DNA from: Pseudobutyrivibrio ruminis
GTDB taxonomy: Bacteria; Bacillota; Clostridia; Lachnospirales; Lachnospiraceae
DNA: 64,000 nt
Direction: 5' to 3'
Assembly (NCBI GenBank): GCA_015057315.1
Contig: SVER01000001.1
Location: forward strand, 98,170 to 162,169
The notes below the pieces were generated by a model. That model ran no database searches. It saw nothing but the letters and a program-made list of their open reading frames with translations, and was not told the DNA's origin. Shown in pieces: positions 9,360 to 17,888 of the stretch. The first letter of the stretch is position 1, and every line of letters begins with the position of its first letter. A program made the translations under genes and the position numbers.

Positions 9360-10409
9360 ATGAGATATCCAGAGTATTTAAAAGAGGAAGGAGTTATTGG
9401 CTTGGTAGCTCCTTCTTTTGGTTGTACATTTGAGCCCTACAAAAGCTGTTTAGATGCAGCTATAAAGCGATTTGAGGGCATGGGCTATAAGATAGTGGAA
9501 GGTCCTAATTGTAGAAGAGATGATGGCATTGGCATTAGCTCTACACCTGAGAATTGTGGTAAGGAGTTAACAGATTATTACTGCAGTGGGGATAATGATG
9601 TGTTGATTTCCTGCGGCGGTGGAGAACTCATGTGTGAAACCATAGATTATGTGGATTTTGAAGCGGTAAAGCAGGCTAATCCTAAGTGGTACATGGGCTA
9701 TTCCGATAACACTAATTTTACATTCCTGCTTAATACTATTTGTGATACAGCTTCAATCTATGGACCTTGCATTGGGGCATTTGGAATGCATGAATTGCAT
9801 CCAGCATTGAATGATGCCATAAAGGCATTAACAGGGGCGCTTAATATAGTAAGCGGTTATGATAGGTTTGAGCTGGAGTCGCTTAAGGATGAGGAACATC
9901 CCCTTGCACCTTATAATCTTACTGAAGAAAAAGAGCTCAGGCTTTTTATGGGAGAAAACGAGATGAATCGCCTGCCTGGCTTTACAGGAAGAATCACAGG
10001 AGGCTGCCTTGATTGCCTTGCAAATCTGGTAGGCACTAAATACGATAATGTTGATGCCTTTAACGAAAAATATAAGGATGAAGGCATTGTTTGGTTCCTA
10101 GAGGCATGTGATTTAAATGTTATGTCTATTAGAAGAGCACTTTGGAACTTAGATAGAGCCGGCTGGTTCAAATATGCAAAGGGCTTTATCATAGGCCGAC
10201 CTCTTGCAGCATATAAGCAGGAGCTGATGGGGCTTGATCAATACAATGCAGTAACAGGAATCCTTGGCAAATACAATGTGCCAATTGTTATGGATGCAGA
10301 TGTGGGACATCTTCCACCAGCCATGCCGATTATTTCTGGTGCAATGGTGGATGTTACTGTAGAGGGTGGAAATCTTTCACTTTCATATGTGGGAAGTTTT
10401 AGTAAATAA
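9360..10409 (+). CDS. Peptidase S66 / LD-carboxypeptidase (MccF-like)
   Basis: 349 residues. S66 enzymes cleave the L,D bond to the terminal D-Ala of muropeptide tetrapeptides in wall recycling; MccF members detoxify microcin C-like aminoacyl nucleotides. Seen: N-terminal GLVAPSFG, nucleophile S115 in MGYSDNT, later Glu in WFLEACD and His in DVGHLPP, giving the Ser-Glu-His set. No signal peptide, so cytoplasmic. Separated from the upstream gene by about 50 bases with GGAG before ATG 9360. The sequence cannot separate wall recycling from an immunity-type role. Confidence 0.87.
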   Translation: MRYPEYLKEEGVIGLVAPSFGCTFEPYKSCLDAAIKRFEGMGYKIVEGPNCRRDDGIGISSTPENCGKELTDYYCSGDNDVLISCGGGELMCETIDYVDFEAVKQANPKWYMGYSDNTNFTFLLNTICDTASIYGPCIGAFGMHELHPALNDAIKALTGALNIVSGYDRFELESLKDEEHPLAPYNLTEEKELRLFMGENEMNRLPGFTGRITGGCLDCLANLVGTKYDNVDAFNEKYKDEGIVWFLEACDLNVMSIRRALWNLDRAGWFKYAKGFIIGRPLAAYKQELMGLDQYNAVTGILGKYNVPIVMDADVGHLPPAMPIISGAMVDVTVEGGNLSLSYVGSFSK

Positions 10410-10420
10410 TTTATTAAGAT

Positions 10421-10465
10421 AAAAGGAGCAACCTACTAAGTGAGTAAGGGTTTGCTCCTTTTTTC
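10421..10465 (+). terminator. Intrinsic terminator before RiPP locus
   Basis: AAAAGGAGCAA at 10421-10431 pairs with TTTGCTCCTTTT at 10451 on, with an inner ACC-TACT/AGTA-GG stem, then T residues. It separates the LD-carboxypeptidase from the RiPP operon. Confidence 0.85.
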
Positions 10466-10544
10466 GTGATAAATCATTAATTTTTAACATTATATTGCTA
10501 CAATAAAAAATTATAATCATCAAATTACAAAATGGGTAAAAAAC

Positions 10545-10964
10545 ATGAGGAAAAATCATAGTAAGGAAGATCCTAATAACAGCAAAATTACGACTCCGGA
10601 TGAGCTTTCATCCTATTTAAAAATAACAAACATAGGAGTGTGGATTGTGCTCTTTTCAGTAGCATTAATGTTTATAGGCCTATTTTTATGGGCATCCACA
10701 GGAACTCTTGAGACAACAGTAGCAGCTAAAATCGTAGTAGAGGATCATTTGGCTAGTGTAGTAGTAATGGGGGATTACAGTATACAGGCAGGTGATACTG
10801 TAGAAATTCCAAGCGATAAATTTACTATAGCCTCAGTGAAATTTGATGAATATGATAGACCAGTTGGATTGGCAGAGGTTATTCTACCTGATGGAAAGTA
10901 TGACGGAACTATTGTAAAAGACAAAACAAGTCCTGTAGATTTTTTGTTTAGCAGCAAGGAGTAA
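10545..10964 (+). CDS. Short membrane-fusion-like protein of NHLM-type peptide export
   Basis: 139 residues with one membrane helix (about 27-50, IGVWIVLFSVALMFIGLFLW) followed by GTLETTVAAK and a small beta-rich extracytoplasmic region. Its layout matches the start and end of NHLM secretion proteins (HlyD-like adaptors), but the long coiled coil and lipoyl hairpin are missing; family members are usually about twice this length or more. It ends one base before the next ATG, so it is translated with the peptidase-ABC exporter. Inferred role: adaptor for that exporter in a single-membrane cell. The assignment rests on context as much as sequence. Confidence 0.65.
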   Translation: MRKNHSKEDPNNSKITTPDELSSYLKITNIGVWIVLFSVALMFIGLFLWASTGTLETTVAAKIVVEDHLASVVVMGDYSIQAGDTVEIPSDKFTIASVKFDEYDRPVGLAEVILPDGKYDGTIVKDKTSPVDFLFSSKE

Positions 10965-10965
10965 A

Positions 10966-13143
10966 ATGGACATTAAAAAGATTAGACAACCAATTACAAA
11001 AGGTGTAGCAAAAGTTCCGGTTATTATTCAGTTGGAGATGCTTGAATGTGGTGCAGCTGCGTTGGCTATGGTTATGGCGTATTACGGGAAATGGGTGCCA
11101 TTAGAACAGGTACGCTTGGACTGTGGAGTTTCACGAGATGGTTCCAATGCTAAAAATATGGCTGATGCGGCAAAATATTATGGGTTTAACGTAAAAGCTT
11201 ATAGAATGAGCGCTAATGCCATAAAAACTCAGGCAAGTTTTCCATGTATAATACACTGGAATTTCTGTCATTTTGTTGTACTTTGCGGATTTAAAGGAAA
11301 GTGGGCCTATATAAACGATCCAGCAAGAGGGACTGTAAGGTTATCGGAGGAGGAGTTTAAAAAATCATTTAGTGGCGTTGTTATAATACCGACTCCATCA
11401 GAAGATTTTGTTCCAGAAGGAAAACCCAAAAGTACACTTGATTACGCAAGAAAAAGGCTTGTGGGAACAGGCGTTGCCACATTTTTTTTGATGCTCACAA
11501 CAGCGATTGCATATTTATTTGGCATTTTCAATTCTGTAACAGCACGTATATTCATAGATAGAATTTTGACTGGAGAAAATCCAGAATGGTTAAAACCATT
11601 TATGGGTGTGTTGATTGTTTTTTCTATCGTTCAGTTGGTTGTTATGTGGATTAATGCAATCTATTCCATAAAGATAGATGGAAAAATGGCTGTTGTTGGA
11701 AATACAACTTATATGTGGAAGGTTCTAAGACTTCCAATGGAATTCTTTTCTCAAAGATTGGCTGGAGACATTCAATCTAGGGCAAATCTTAGTGCAAATA
11801 TTTCTTCATCTATAATAGAAACTTTTACTCCTTTGTTATTAAATTCCGTAATGATGATTTTCTATCTAGTATTAATGGTAAAGCAGAGCGTAATGTTGGC
11901 ATATATCGGAATTATAACAGTAGCTATAAATGTAGCAATATCTAAAATAATTGCCGACAAAAGAATTAATATTACCCGAATTTTAATGCGAGATTCGGGA
12001 AAACTGATAGGAGCTACAGTTACAGGAATTAATCTTATTGAAACAATAAAGGCAAGTGGCTCTGAGGAGGTATTTTTTCAAAAATGGGCTGGAATTCAGG
12101 CTTCTATAAATGAACAAAATGTCAAATTAATAAAGACCACAACTTTTTTAAGTCTAATACCAACTGTACTTGATATCATGGCAAATTATATTGTTCTTAT
12201 TTTGGGTGTATTACTGACTATTGAGGGCAAATTTTCGATTGGTGCTGTAGTTATGTTTCAGGGATTTTTAAGTTCATTTATTAATCCAGCGGAACAACTT
12301 ATTCAGGCAGGCAAAACAATGCAGGAAATGCGAACAAACATTGAGAGAGTAGAAGATGTCATTTCCTATCCGAGTGACGAAAATGATAATAGCGAAGTCA
12401 GAAATGACAATAATCTAAACAAATTATCAGGGAATATCGAGATAAAAAATATTTCTTTTGGATATGCCAGGCTAGATGAGCCGTTTATAAAGGATTTTTC
12501 TCTTTCGATTAAGGCAGGGCAAAGTATAGCAATTGTAGGTGCATCAGGTTGCGGAAAATCTACAATGTCCAGTCTTATTGCGGGGTTATATAAAATATGG
12601 TCAGGTGAAATATTGTTTGATGGAAAAACAAGAAATGAATATCCCCGTGAAACCATGGTAGGCTCAATTGCCGTAGTAGATCAGGACATTACCCTTTTTG
12701 AGGATTCAATAGAAAACAACATTAAAATGTGGGATGAGTCAATTAAGGATTTTGAAATGATTTTAGCAGCTAGAGATGCCGCATTGCATGATGAAATAAT
12801 GGCTCTTCCAGATCATTATAAACATAGGTTAGAGTATGGTGGTAAAAATCTTTCCGGAGGTCAAAAGCAAAGGCTAGAAATTGCCCGTGTTCTAGCCCAG
12901 GATCCATCAATTATCATTCTTGACGAAGCAACATCAGCCTTAGATGCGTTGACTGAGCACAAGGTTGTGGAGGCAATACGAAATAGAGGAATTACCTGTA
13001 TCGTAATCGCACATCGTCTTTCTACAATCAGAGATTGTGATGAAATCGTTGTACTGGATAAAGGTATGATTGCTGAGCGAGGAACTCATGAGGAACTGAT
13101 AAAACTAAATGGTTTATACATGGAGCTTATAAAGAATGAATAG
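10966..13143 (+). CDS. NHLM-type peptidase C39 ABC exporter (bacteriocin/RiPP maturation and export)
   Basis: 725 residues. The N-terminal C39 protease domain has C28 (LECGAAALAM), H102 (FCHFVVL) and D118 (INDPARG), the set that cuts after double-glycine leaders. Then six membrane helices (about 155-440) and an ABC domain with Walker A GASGCGKST (about 525), LSGGQKQR (about 629) and LDEATSALD. It would cut the two nearby GG leaders (SGG and TGG) and export the cores. It is bounded by the small adaptor (one-base gap) and the second exporter (11-base gap). Confidence 0.92.
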   Translation: MDIKKIRQPITKGVAKVPVIIQLEMLECGAAALAMVMAYYGKWVPLEQVRLDCGVSRDGSNAKNMADAAKYYGFNVKAYRMSANAIKTQASFPCIIHWNFCHFVVLCGFKGKWAYINDPARGTVRLSEEEFKKSFSGVVIIPTPSEDFVPEGKPKSTLDYARKRLVGTGVATFFLMLTTAIAYLFGIFNSVTARIFIDRILTGENPEWLKPFMGVLIVFSIVQLVVMWINAIYSIKIDGKMAVVGNTTYMWKVLRLPMEFFSQRLAGDIQSRANLSANISSSIIETFTPLLLNSVMMIFYLVLMVKQSVMLAYIGIITVAINVAISKIIADKRINITRILMRDSGKLIGATVTGINLIETIKASGSEEVFFQKWAGIQASINEQNVKLIKTTTFLSLIPTVLDIMANYIVLILGVLLTIEGKFSIGAVVMFQGFLSSFINPAEQLIQAGKTMQEMRTNIERVEDVISYPSDENDNSEVRNDNNLNKLSGNIEIKNISFGYARLDEPFIKDFSLSIKAGQSIAIVGASGCGKSTMSSLIAGLYKIWSGEILFDGKTRNEYPRETMVGSIAVVDQDITLFEDSIENNIKMWDESIKDFEMILAARDAALHDEIMALPDHYKHRLEYGGKNLSGGQKQRLEIARVLAQDPSIIILDEATSALDALTEHKVVEAIRNRGITCIVIAHRLSTIRDCDEIVVLDKGMIAERGTHEELIKLNGLYMELIKNE

Positions 13144-13154
13144 GGGGCATGTAA

Positions 13155-15341
13155 ATGGGGTGGTTTAAAAACCAAATTGAGGAAAGGCAGGCGGCTGATC
13201 AGCAATTATTAGAAGATGCATACAAAAAAGTAATCTCGTCAATTTTAGGTGGGGAACAGGCCGAGAAAATACAGGATAAAAGACAGGTAATCAAGGGTAA
13301 TATTGATGAAATAATGAGATTTTATCATCTTAGACCAATTGATGTGTCAAATGAAATGATTGATGTAGATAGTGAGTTTGATTACATTCTTAAATCAAGA
13401 GGAATAATGAAAAGAAAAATAAAGCTCACTGAAGGATGGTATAAAGATGCCTTTGGCCCAATACTTGCTTTTACTAAGGAATCTAATGTACCAGTGGTTT
13501 TAATACCAGGTAACATCGCATATAGGTTTGAAAACCCTTTTACGAAAAAACGAGAATGGGTTAACAATAATAATGCGGGACTATTTGATGTAGAAGCATA
13601 TCATTTATATAGACCACTGCCTAATAAAAAGATGAACATCATTGATTTATTAGTCTTTATGAGGCAAAGTCTCTATTTAAATGATTTGGTATATATAGTA
13701 CTATGCAGTTTTATGGCAACCGCTACAAGTATGTTTTTGCCAGAATTTGCAAGGATATTGGTTGGACCTATTCTCGAAATAAAAGAATCATCATACATTG
13801 TTAGTTTAGTAATATGTATGATTTGTATTACTGTATCCTATCAATTATTCGAAGGGATAAAAACATTACTGCAAAGCCGTATTAAGACAAAAATATCCGT
13901 TAATGTTGAGTCCGCAATGATGATGAGGATTATGAGCTTACCGTCTGGATTTTTCAGAAAGTATAGTCCTGGCGAGCTATGTAATCGTTCATTGGCAGTT
14001 AATCAATTATGTAACACACTTGTAGACATAATAATGGGCTCCAGCCTTACTGCCTTTGTATCACTTTTGTATATATTCCAGATATTTAGTTTTGCAAAAT
14101 CACTTACGGTACCAGCAATTTTTATTGTACTAATCACACTATTTTTTTTAGTTTCCACTAGTATGATACAGATGAAAGTTGATAGAGAGTTATTGAACAG
14201 ACAAGCGAAAACTGCCGGACTTTCATATCAGTTTATTTCAGGTATAAAAAAACTAAAGCTGTCAGGATCAGAGAAGAGAGCTTATTCTAAATGGCTTATG
14301 GCATATGCGGAGGAAGCTAAATATCAGTATAATCCGCCTTTATTTATAAAGGCAAACGCCGTCTTTTTTGCTGGAATAAATTTATTTTCAACTATTGTTA
14401 TATATTACATTGCGGTGAAAAGTAATCTAAATCAGTCTTATTACTATGCATTTATGGCATCCTTCGGAATGCTTATGGGGGCTTTTGACTCGGTTTCTTC
14501 AGTGACTGATTCATTTGCTCAAATAAAGCCTATTCTCGAAATGGCCACCCCATTTTTAAAAACTGAGCCTGAGATAGAGGTTGAAAAACAACTTGTAAAT
14601 AACGTTTCCGGAATGATAACAGTGGAGAATTTAAGTTTCAAATATAATGATGATTCACAATATGTGTTTAAGAACTTATCTTTAAAAGTAAAGCCTGGGG
14701 ATTATATTGCTATTGTAGGAAAAACGGGATGTGGCAAGTCAACATTAATAAGATTGCTGCTTGGACTAGAACATCCTCAGATGGGTGCAATTTATTACGA
14801 CAATCAAAATATTGACACCATGGATTTGCCATCATTAAGAAGGAAAATTGGGACAGTTATGCAGGATTCGGCTCTATTTCAAGGAGATATTTATTCAAAT
14901 ATTGCAATTACAAATCCAGATTTGACAGAAGATGAAGCCTGGCAAGCTGCAGAAATAGCAGGCATTGCAGATGATATTAAAAAGATGCCAATGAAAATGA
15001 AGACAATGATAACAGAAGGTCAGGGAGGTATCTCGGGAGGTCAAAGACAGAGGATTATGATTGCCAGAGCAATAGCAACAAGACCCAAAATACTATTTTT
15101 TGATGAAGCTACTAGTGCTTTGGACAACATAACACAAAAAAAGGTTTCCGACGCTTTGGATAAAATGGGATGTACAAGAATCATAATTGCTCATAGATTA
15201 TCAACCATTAAGAATTGTAATAAAATAATTGTCATTAATAATGGGCAAATAGTTGAATCTGGTACTTATGAGGAGCTAATAGCCAAGCAGCAGTTTTTTG
15301 CAGAACTTGTAAAACGACAGCAATTAGACAATTCACAGTAG
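13155..15341 (+). CDS. NHLM-type ABC exporter, second subunit without peptidase
   Basis: 728 residues. The first 150 or so residues are a non-peptidase N-terminal region typical of the second NHLM transporter subunit (in other members it carries a cyclic-nucleotide-binding-like fold; not clear here). Then membrane helices (about 175-440) and an ABC domain with Walker A GKTGCGKST (about 522), ISGGQRQR (about 626) and FFDEATSALD. Probably pairs with the peptidase-bearing half to form a heterodimer. Confidence 0.88.
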   Translation: MGWFKNQIEERQAADQQLLEDAYKKVISSILGGEQAEKIQDKRQVIKGNIDEIMRFYHLRPIDVSNEMIDVDSEFDYILKSRGIMKRKIKLTEGWYKDAFGPILAFTKESNVPVVLIPGNIAYRFENPFTKKREWVNNNNAGLFDVEAYHLYRPLPNKKMNIIDLLVFMRQSLYLNDLVYIVLCSFMATATSMFLPEFARILVGPILEIKESSYIVSLVICMICITVSYQLFEGIKTLLQSRIKTKISVNVESAMMMRIMSLPSGFFRKYSPGELCNRSLAVNQLCNTLVDIIMGSSLTAFVSLLYIFQIFSFAKSLTVPAIFIVLITLFFLVSTSMIQMKVDRELLNRQAKTAGLSYQFISGIKKLKLSGSEKRAYSKWLMAYAEEAKYQYNPPLFIKANAVFFAGINLFSTIVIYYIAVKSNLNQSYYYAFMASFGMLMGAFDSVSSVTDSFAQIKPILEMATPFLKTEPEIEVEKQLVNNVSGMITVENLSFKYNDDSQYVFKNLSLKVKPGDYIAIVGKTGCGKSTLIRLLLGLEHPQMGAIYYDNQNIDTMDLPSLRRKIGTVMQDSALFQGDIYSNIAITNPDLTEDEAWQAAEIAGIADDIKKMPMKMKTMITEGQGGISGGQRQRIMIARAIATRPKILFFDEATSALDNITQKKVSDALDKMGCTRIIIAHRLSTIKNCNKIIVINNGQIVESGTYEELIAKQQFFAELVKRQQLDNSQ

Positions 15342-15342
15342 T

Positions 15343-15372
15343 GTGACATTTTTGTGAGAATAATTATATTAT
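15343..15372 (+). promoter_or_regulatory. Possible promoter for precursor 1
   Basis: GTGACA (15343-15348), 18-base spacer, TATTAT (15367-15372), just after the exporter stop. It would let the precursor be made in excess of its exporter, as is common in RiPP operons. Confidence 0.45.
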
Positions 15373-15418
15373 TATTTATTTAGAATTATAGTAAAGGCAA
15401 CAGAAAGGAGGTTTTACT

Positions 15419-15802
15419 ATGAGAGAGGAAATGAATAAGTATCTGGAAATGCTAGGTGAGGATGAGGAAGCCCAAAAGAAATTAAAGTCACTAAATGAAG
15501 ACGATAAAGAAGGTGTAATCACGGCCAGCATTGAGATTGCCAAAAGTTATGGTATCAATCTTGTCAAAGAAGACTTTAACTTAGAGACCTCAGAGCTTGA
15601 TGAAAATGAATTAGAAGCTGTATCTGGTGGCGCAACTGCATGCGCTTGTTTAGGTGCAGGTGCAGGTGCATCAGGTGATGGCTTTTATGGAGGCTGTGGA
15701 TGTGTTATTGGAGGAGGTGGCCAATTCTATTATGATAAAAAGCATAAAAAGCTAGCAGGTTTTTGTAGGTGCCCTGGAGTAGGCGGAGGCGGTGCATCAT
15801 AA
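15419..15802 (+). CDS. RiPP precursor peptide 1, Nif11-like leader, triple CxC-Gly core
   Basis: 127 residues, ATG 15419 behind AGAAAGGAGG. Residues 1-71 are a Nif11-like helical leader ending LEAVSGG, the double-Gly cut site. The core (72-127) has exactly six cysteines in three pairs, C75/C77, C93/C95 and C116/C118, each followed by a Gly/Ala-rich run (CACLGAGAG, CGCVIGGGG, CRCPGVGGGG), with an aromatic-basic stretch QFYYDKKHKK between pairs two and three. It lies 16 bases before the radical SAM gene. Inferred: Cys residues are cross-linked by that enzyme. I recognise the leader type, but not this core as any named class. Confidence 0.85.
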   Translation: MREEMNKYLEMLGEDEEAQKKLKSLNEDDKEGVITASIEIAKSYGINLVKEDFNLETSELDENELEAVSGGATACACLGAGAGASGDGFYGGCGCVIGGGGQFYYDKKHKKLAGFCRCPGVGGGGAS

Positions 15803-15818
15803 ATAAGGAGAATTAGCG

Positions 15819-17267
15819 ATGTATTATCTTCTGAATGAACGATATAGGCTTTGTGGCTGGGAAAAATTACCATACGCAATTATAGATAGAAAATATGGAC
15901 GAGCTCAGTTTGTTAACAAATTTATATTAGATACTCTTGAAATGTGTAATGGAAAAATAGATTTTTCTATTCCTATTATTACTGATGATCAACGTAAACT
16001 TGTAGAACAATTGGTAAAAGAGGGTGTCGTATCAGAGTGTGAAAAAGGCTCAGAGCTCAAAGAAAAACAAAAATATATTTTTTACAATAATCGCTATATG
16101 AACACAGTGCATTGGTCGATAACTGGCAAATGCAACTGTAAATGCAAACACTGCTATATGTCAGCCCCAGATGCTAAATATGGCGAACTGACCCATGAGC
16201 AAATAATGAAAATTGTTAATGATATGGGGAATTGTGGGGTACTTAGATGCACTTTGACAGGTGGTGAAGCCCTTGTACGTTCAGACTTTTGGGACATTGT
16301 GGATGGATTACTTGAAAGAGAAATACTCATTACTCAAATCTATTCAAATGGTTTTCTTGTAAATGAGAAATTCCTCGATGAGTTGGAAAAACGAGGTATT
16401 CACCCTGAAATCAATATGAGTTTTGATGGAACAGGACATCATGATTGGTTGAGAGGTATTCCAGGGGCTGAGCAGGCTGTGAGAAAAGCATTTTTGTTGT
16501 GCCAAAAACGTGGTTTTCCAACTGGTGCTGAAATGTGTTTATGGAAAGATAATGCAGGCTCTTTACGTGAAAGCATAAACGATCTGACACAGATGGGGTG
16601 TCGCAGTATAAAAGTAAATCCAATATCAGATACTGGTGCATGGAAAGATGGAAACTATGGTAACGCCCTGTCAATGACAGAAGATGAGGTATTCAATGTT
16701 TATTACGAGTATATTGACTCTTTCTACCAGGATTTACCGAATATACTTGTACATTTAGGTGGATTCTTTTATGCAGACGGTGGTGAACCTGATTTTTATG
16801 AATTACCAGCTGTTCATATCTACGAGAATCCAATGAGGGCAAGTATGTGTGTACACGCGAGAAATACAATGTACATATCAGCCGAAGGCAGAGCGGAAAC
16901 CTGCATGGGCATGGCAAGCATGTCAGATGAATTCCAAAATCAATACCCTCTTGTTCAGGAAATGGGCCTTAGGGACTGTTTGGTTGATTCTTCTTACATG
17001 AAATTGATTGATACCAGAGTAGAAGAGATAATAGCTCGAAATGAAAAGTGCATTGATTGTAAGTATAAATCATTATGTCTAGGTGGATGCCGAGCAAGCG
17101 CCATGATGTTTCATCGTGATGATGTTCTGGCTGTAGATGAAATGACCTGCAAGATTTATAGAGACGGTTGGCTCACAAAAATTATAGATAAGATATCAAA
17201 ACTAAGGCCAGAAGCAGTTTGTTACGGGGTGGAAGAATATTTAAAAGTGGAAAGGAGCGATATCTAA
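15819..17267 (+). CDS. Radical SAM/SPASM peptide maturase
   Basis: 482 residues. The N-terminal 90 or so residues resemble the PqqD-like peptide-binding winged helix that docks leaders. The radical SAM cluster is C105-x3-C109-x2-C112 (with an extra C107), followed by TLTGGEAL for SAM binding. The C-terminal SPASM region has many cysteines (CMGMAS, CIDCKYKSLCLGGC, MTC) for auxiliary 4Fe-4S clusters. SPASM maturases form thioether or C-C links on RiPP precursors. Flanked by the two Cys-rich precursors, so it probably modifies both. The stop overlaps the ATG of precursor 2 by one base. Confidence 0.92.
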   Translation: MYYLLNERYRLCGWEKLPYAIIDRKYGRAQFVNKFILDTLEMCNGKIDFSIPIITDDQRKLVEQLVKEGVVSECEKGSELKEKQKYIFYNNRYMNTVHWSITGKCNCKCKHCYMSAPDAKYGELTHEQIMKIVNDMGNCGVLRCTLTGGEALVRSDFWDIVDGLLEREILITQIYSNGFLVNEKFLDELEKRGIHPEINMSFDGTGHHDWLRGIPGAEQAVRKAFLLCQKRGFPTGAEMCLWKDNAGSLRESINDLTQMGCRSIKVNPISDTGAWKDGNYGNALSMTEDEVFNVYYEYIDSFYQDLPNILVHLGGFFYADGGEPDFYELPAVHIYENPMRASMCVHARNTMYISAEGRAETCMGMASMSDEFQNQYPLVQEMGLRDCLVDSSYMKLIDTRVEEIIARNEKCIDCKYKSLCLGGCRASAMMFHRDDVLAVDEMTCKIYRDGWLTKIIDKISKLRPEAVCYGVEEYLKVERSDI

Positions 17268-17656
17268 TGAAAGAGAGTATTAAGAAATTCATGGAAGTTG
17301 TTTCAAGCGAAGGTAACGATACTATCGAAAAATTACAAAATGCTGATGCTGAAACTATTATTAGTATGGCGTTAGAACGTGGAATTACTATAGAAGCTGA
17401 TGATCTAAAGCAAGAAGATGAATTGACAGAAATGTCGATGGATGAGCTTGCTGCTACCACAGGGGGAAAAAGATGTGTATGCCCTGCAGTTGGAGGAGGA
17501 TTAGAAGATAGTCATCATTATGCATGTGCTTGTGTTGTCGGAGGAGGCGGAAGAGCTAAACCTGGATATTCATTTTCCTATGTTAATTCTTGTTTATGTG
17601 TTATAGGAGGAAATGGCGGAAAAGAGGACGGTAGATATCCAGATGATCCAGATTAG
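17267..17656 (+). CDS. RiPP precursor peptide 2, Nif11-like leader, triple CxC-Gly core with acidic tail
   Basis: 129 residues from ATG 17267, which shares its A with the maturase stop; AAAGGAG lies 10 bases before. An in-frame upstream start at 17219 lies inside the maturase and is rejected. Residues 1-67 form a Nif11-like leader ending AATTGG. The core has C70/C72, C87/C89 and C109/C111, each followed by Gly runs (CVCPAVGGG, CACVVGGGG, CLCVIGGNGG), then an acidic tail GKEDGRYPDDPD. Pair spacing (17 and 22) closely matches precursor 1 (18 and 23), though the sequences between differ, supporting a shared cross-link pattern. Confidence 0.85.
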   Translation: MKESIKKFMEVVSSEGNDTIEKLQNADAETIISMALERGITIEADDLKQEDELTEMSMDELAATTGGKRCVCPAVGGGLEDSHHYACACVVGGGGRAKPGYSFSYVNSCLCVIGGNGGKEDGRYPDDPD

Positions 17657-17694
17657 AACAGTTGTAAGTCCTTTAGGATCTATGTACACGTACA

Positions 17695-17730
17695 AAATCC
17701 AACCTTTTAGTATAGAGGTTGGATTTTTTA
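17695..17730 (+). terminator. Intrinsic terminator ending RiPP locus
   Basis: An 11-base perfect stem (AAATCCAACCT at 17695-17705 with 17716-17726) around a 10-base loop, followed by T residues. Confidence 0.9.
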
Positions 17731-17807
17731 CGATTATTTTTATAAAAGTGTGAAGAAATTTCTATTTACTTAAAATAAAGCTGAGGCTACTATATTATCA
17801 CGAACTG

Positions 17808-17872
17808 CCATAGATTAAGGGATTGGGGAATCTTTTTCTATGGTGTAACAAAGGACTTTTGTCCTAATTTTT
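17808..17872 (+). promoter_or_regulatory. Leader hairpins before GH43 gene, possible attenuator
   Basis: Hairpin one: CCATAGA (17808-17814) pairs with TCTATGG (17837-17843), with inner GATT/AATC. Hairpin two: GGAC-TTTT-GTCC (17853-17864) followed by a T-rich run. They end just before the GGGGG ribosome site at 17877-17881. No known riboswitch consensus was recognised. Confidence 0.4.
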
Positions 17873-17888
17873 AATTGGGGGAATAGTG

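Noticed and set aside
9239..9433. 64-codon ORF overlapping two genes
   Set aside because: Out-of-frame overlap of the precorrin-2 dehydrogenase end and the LD-carboxypeptidase start.
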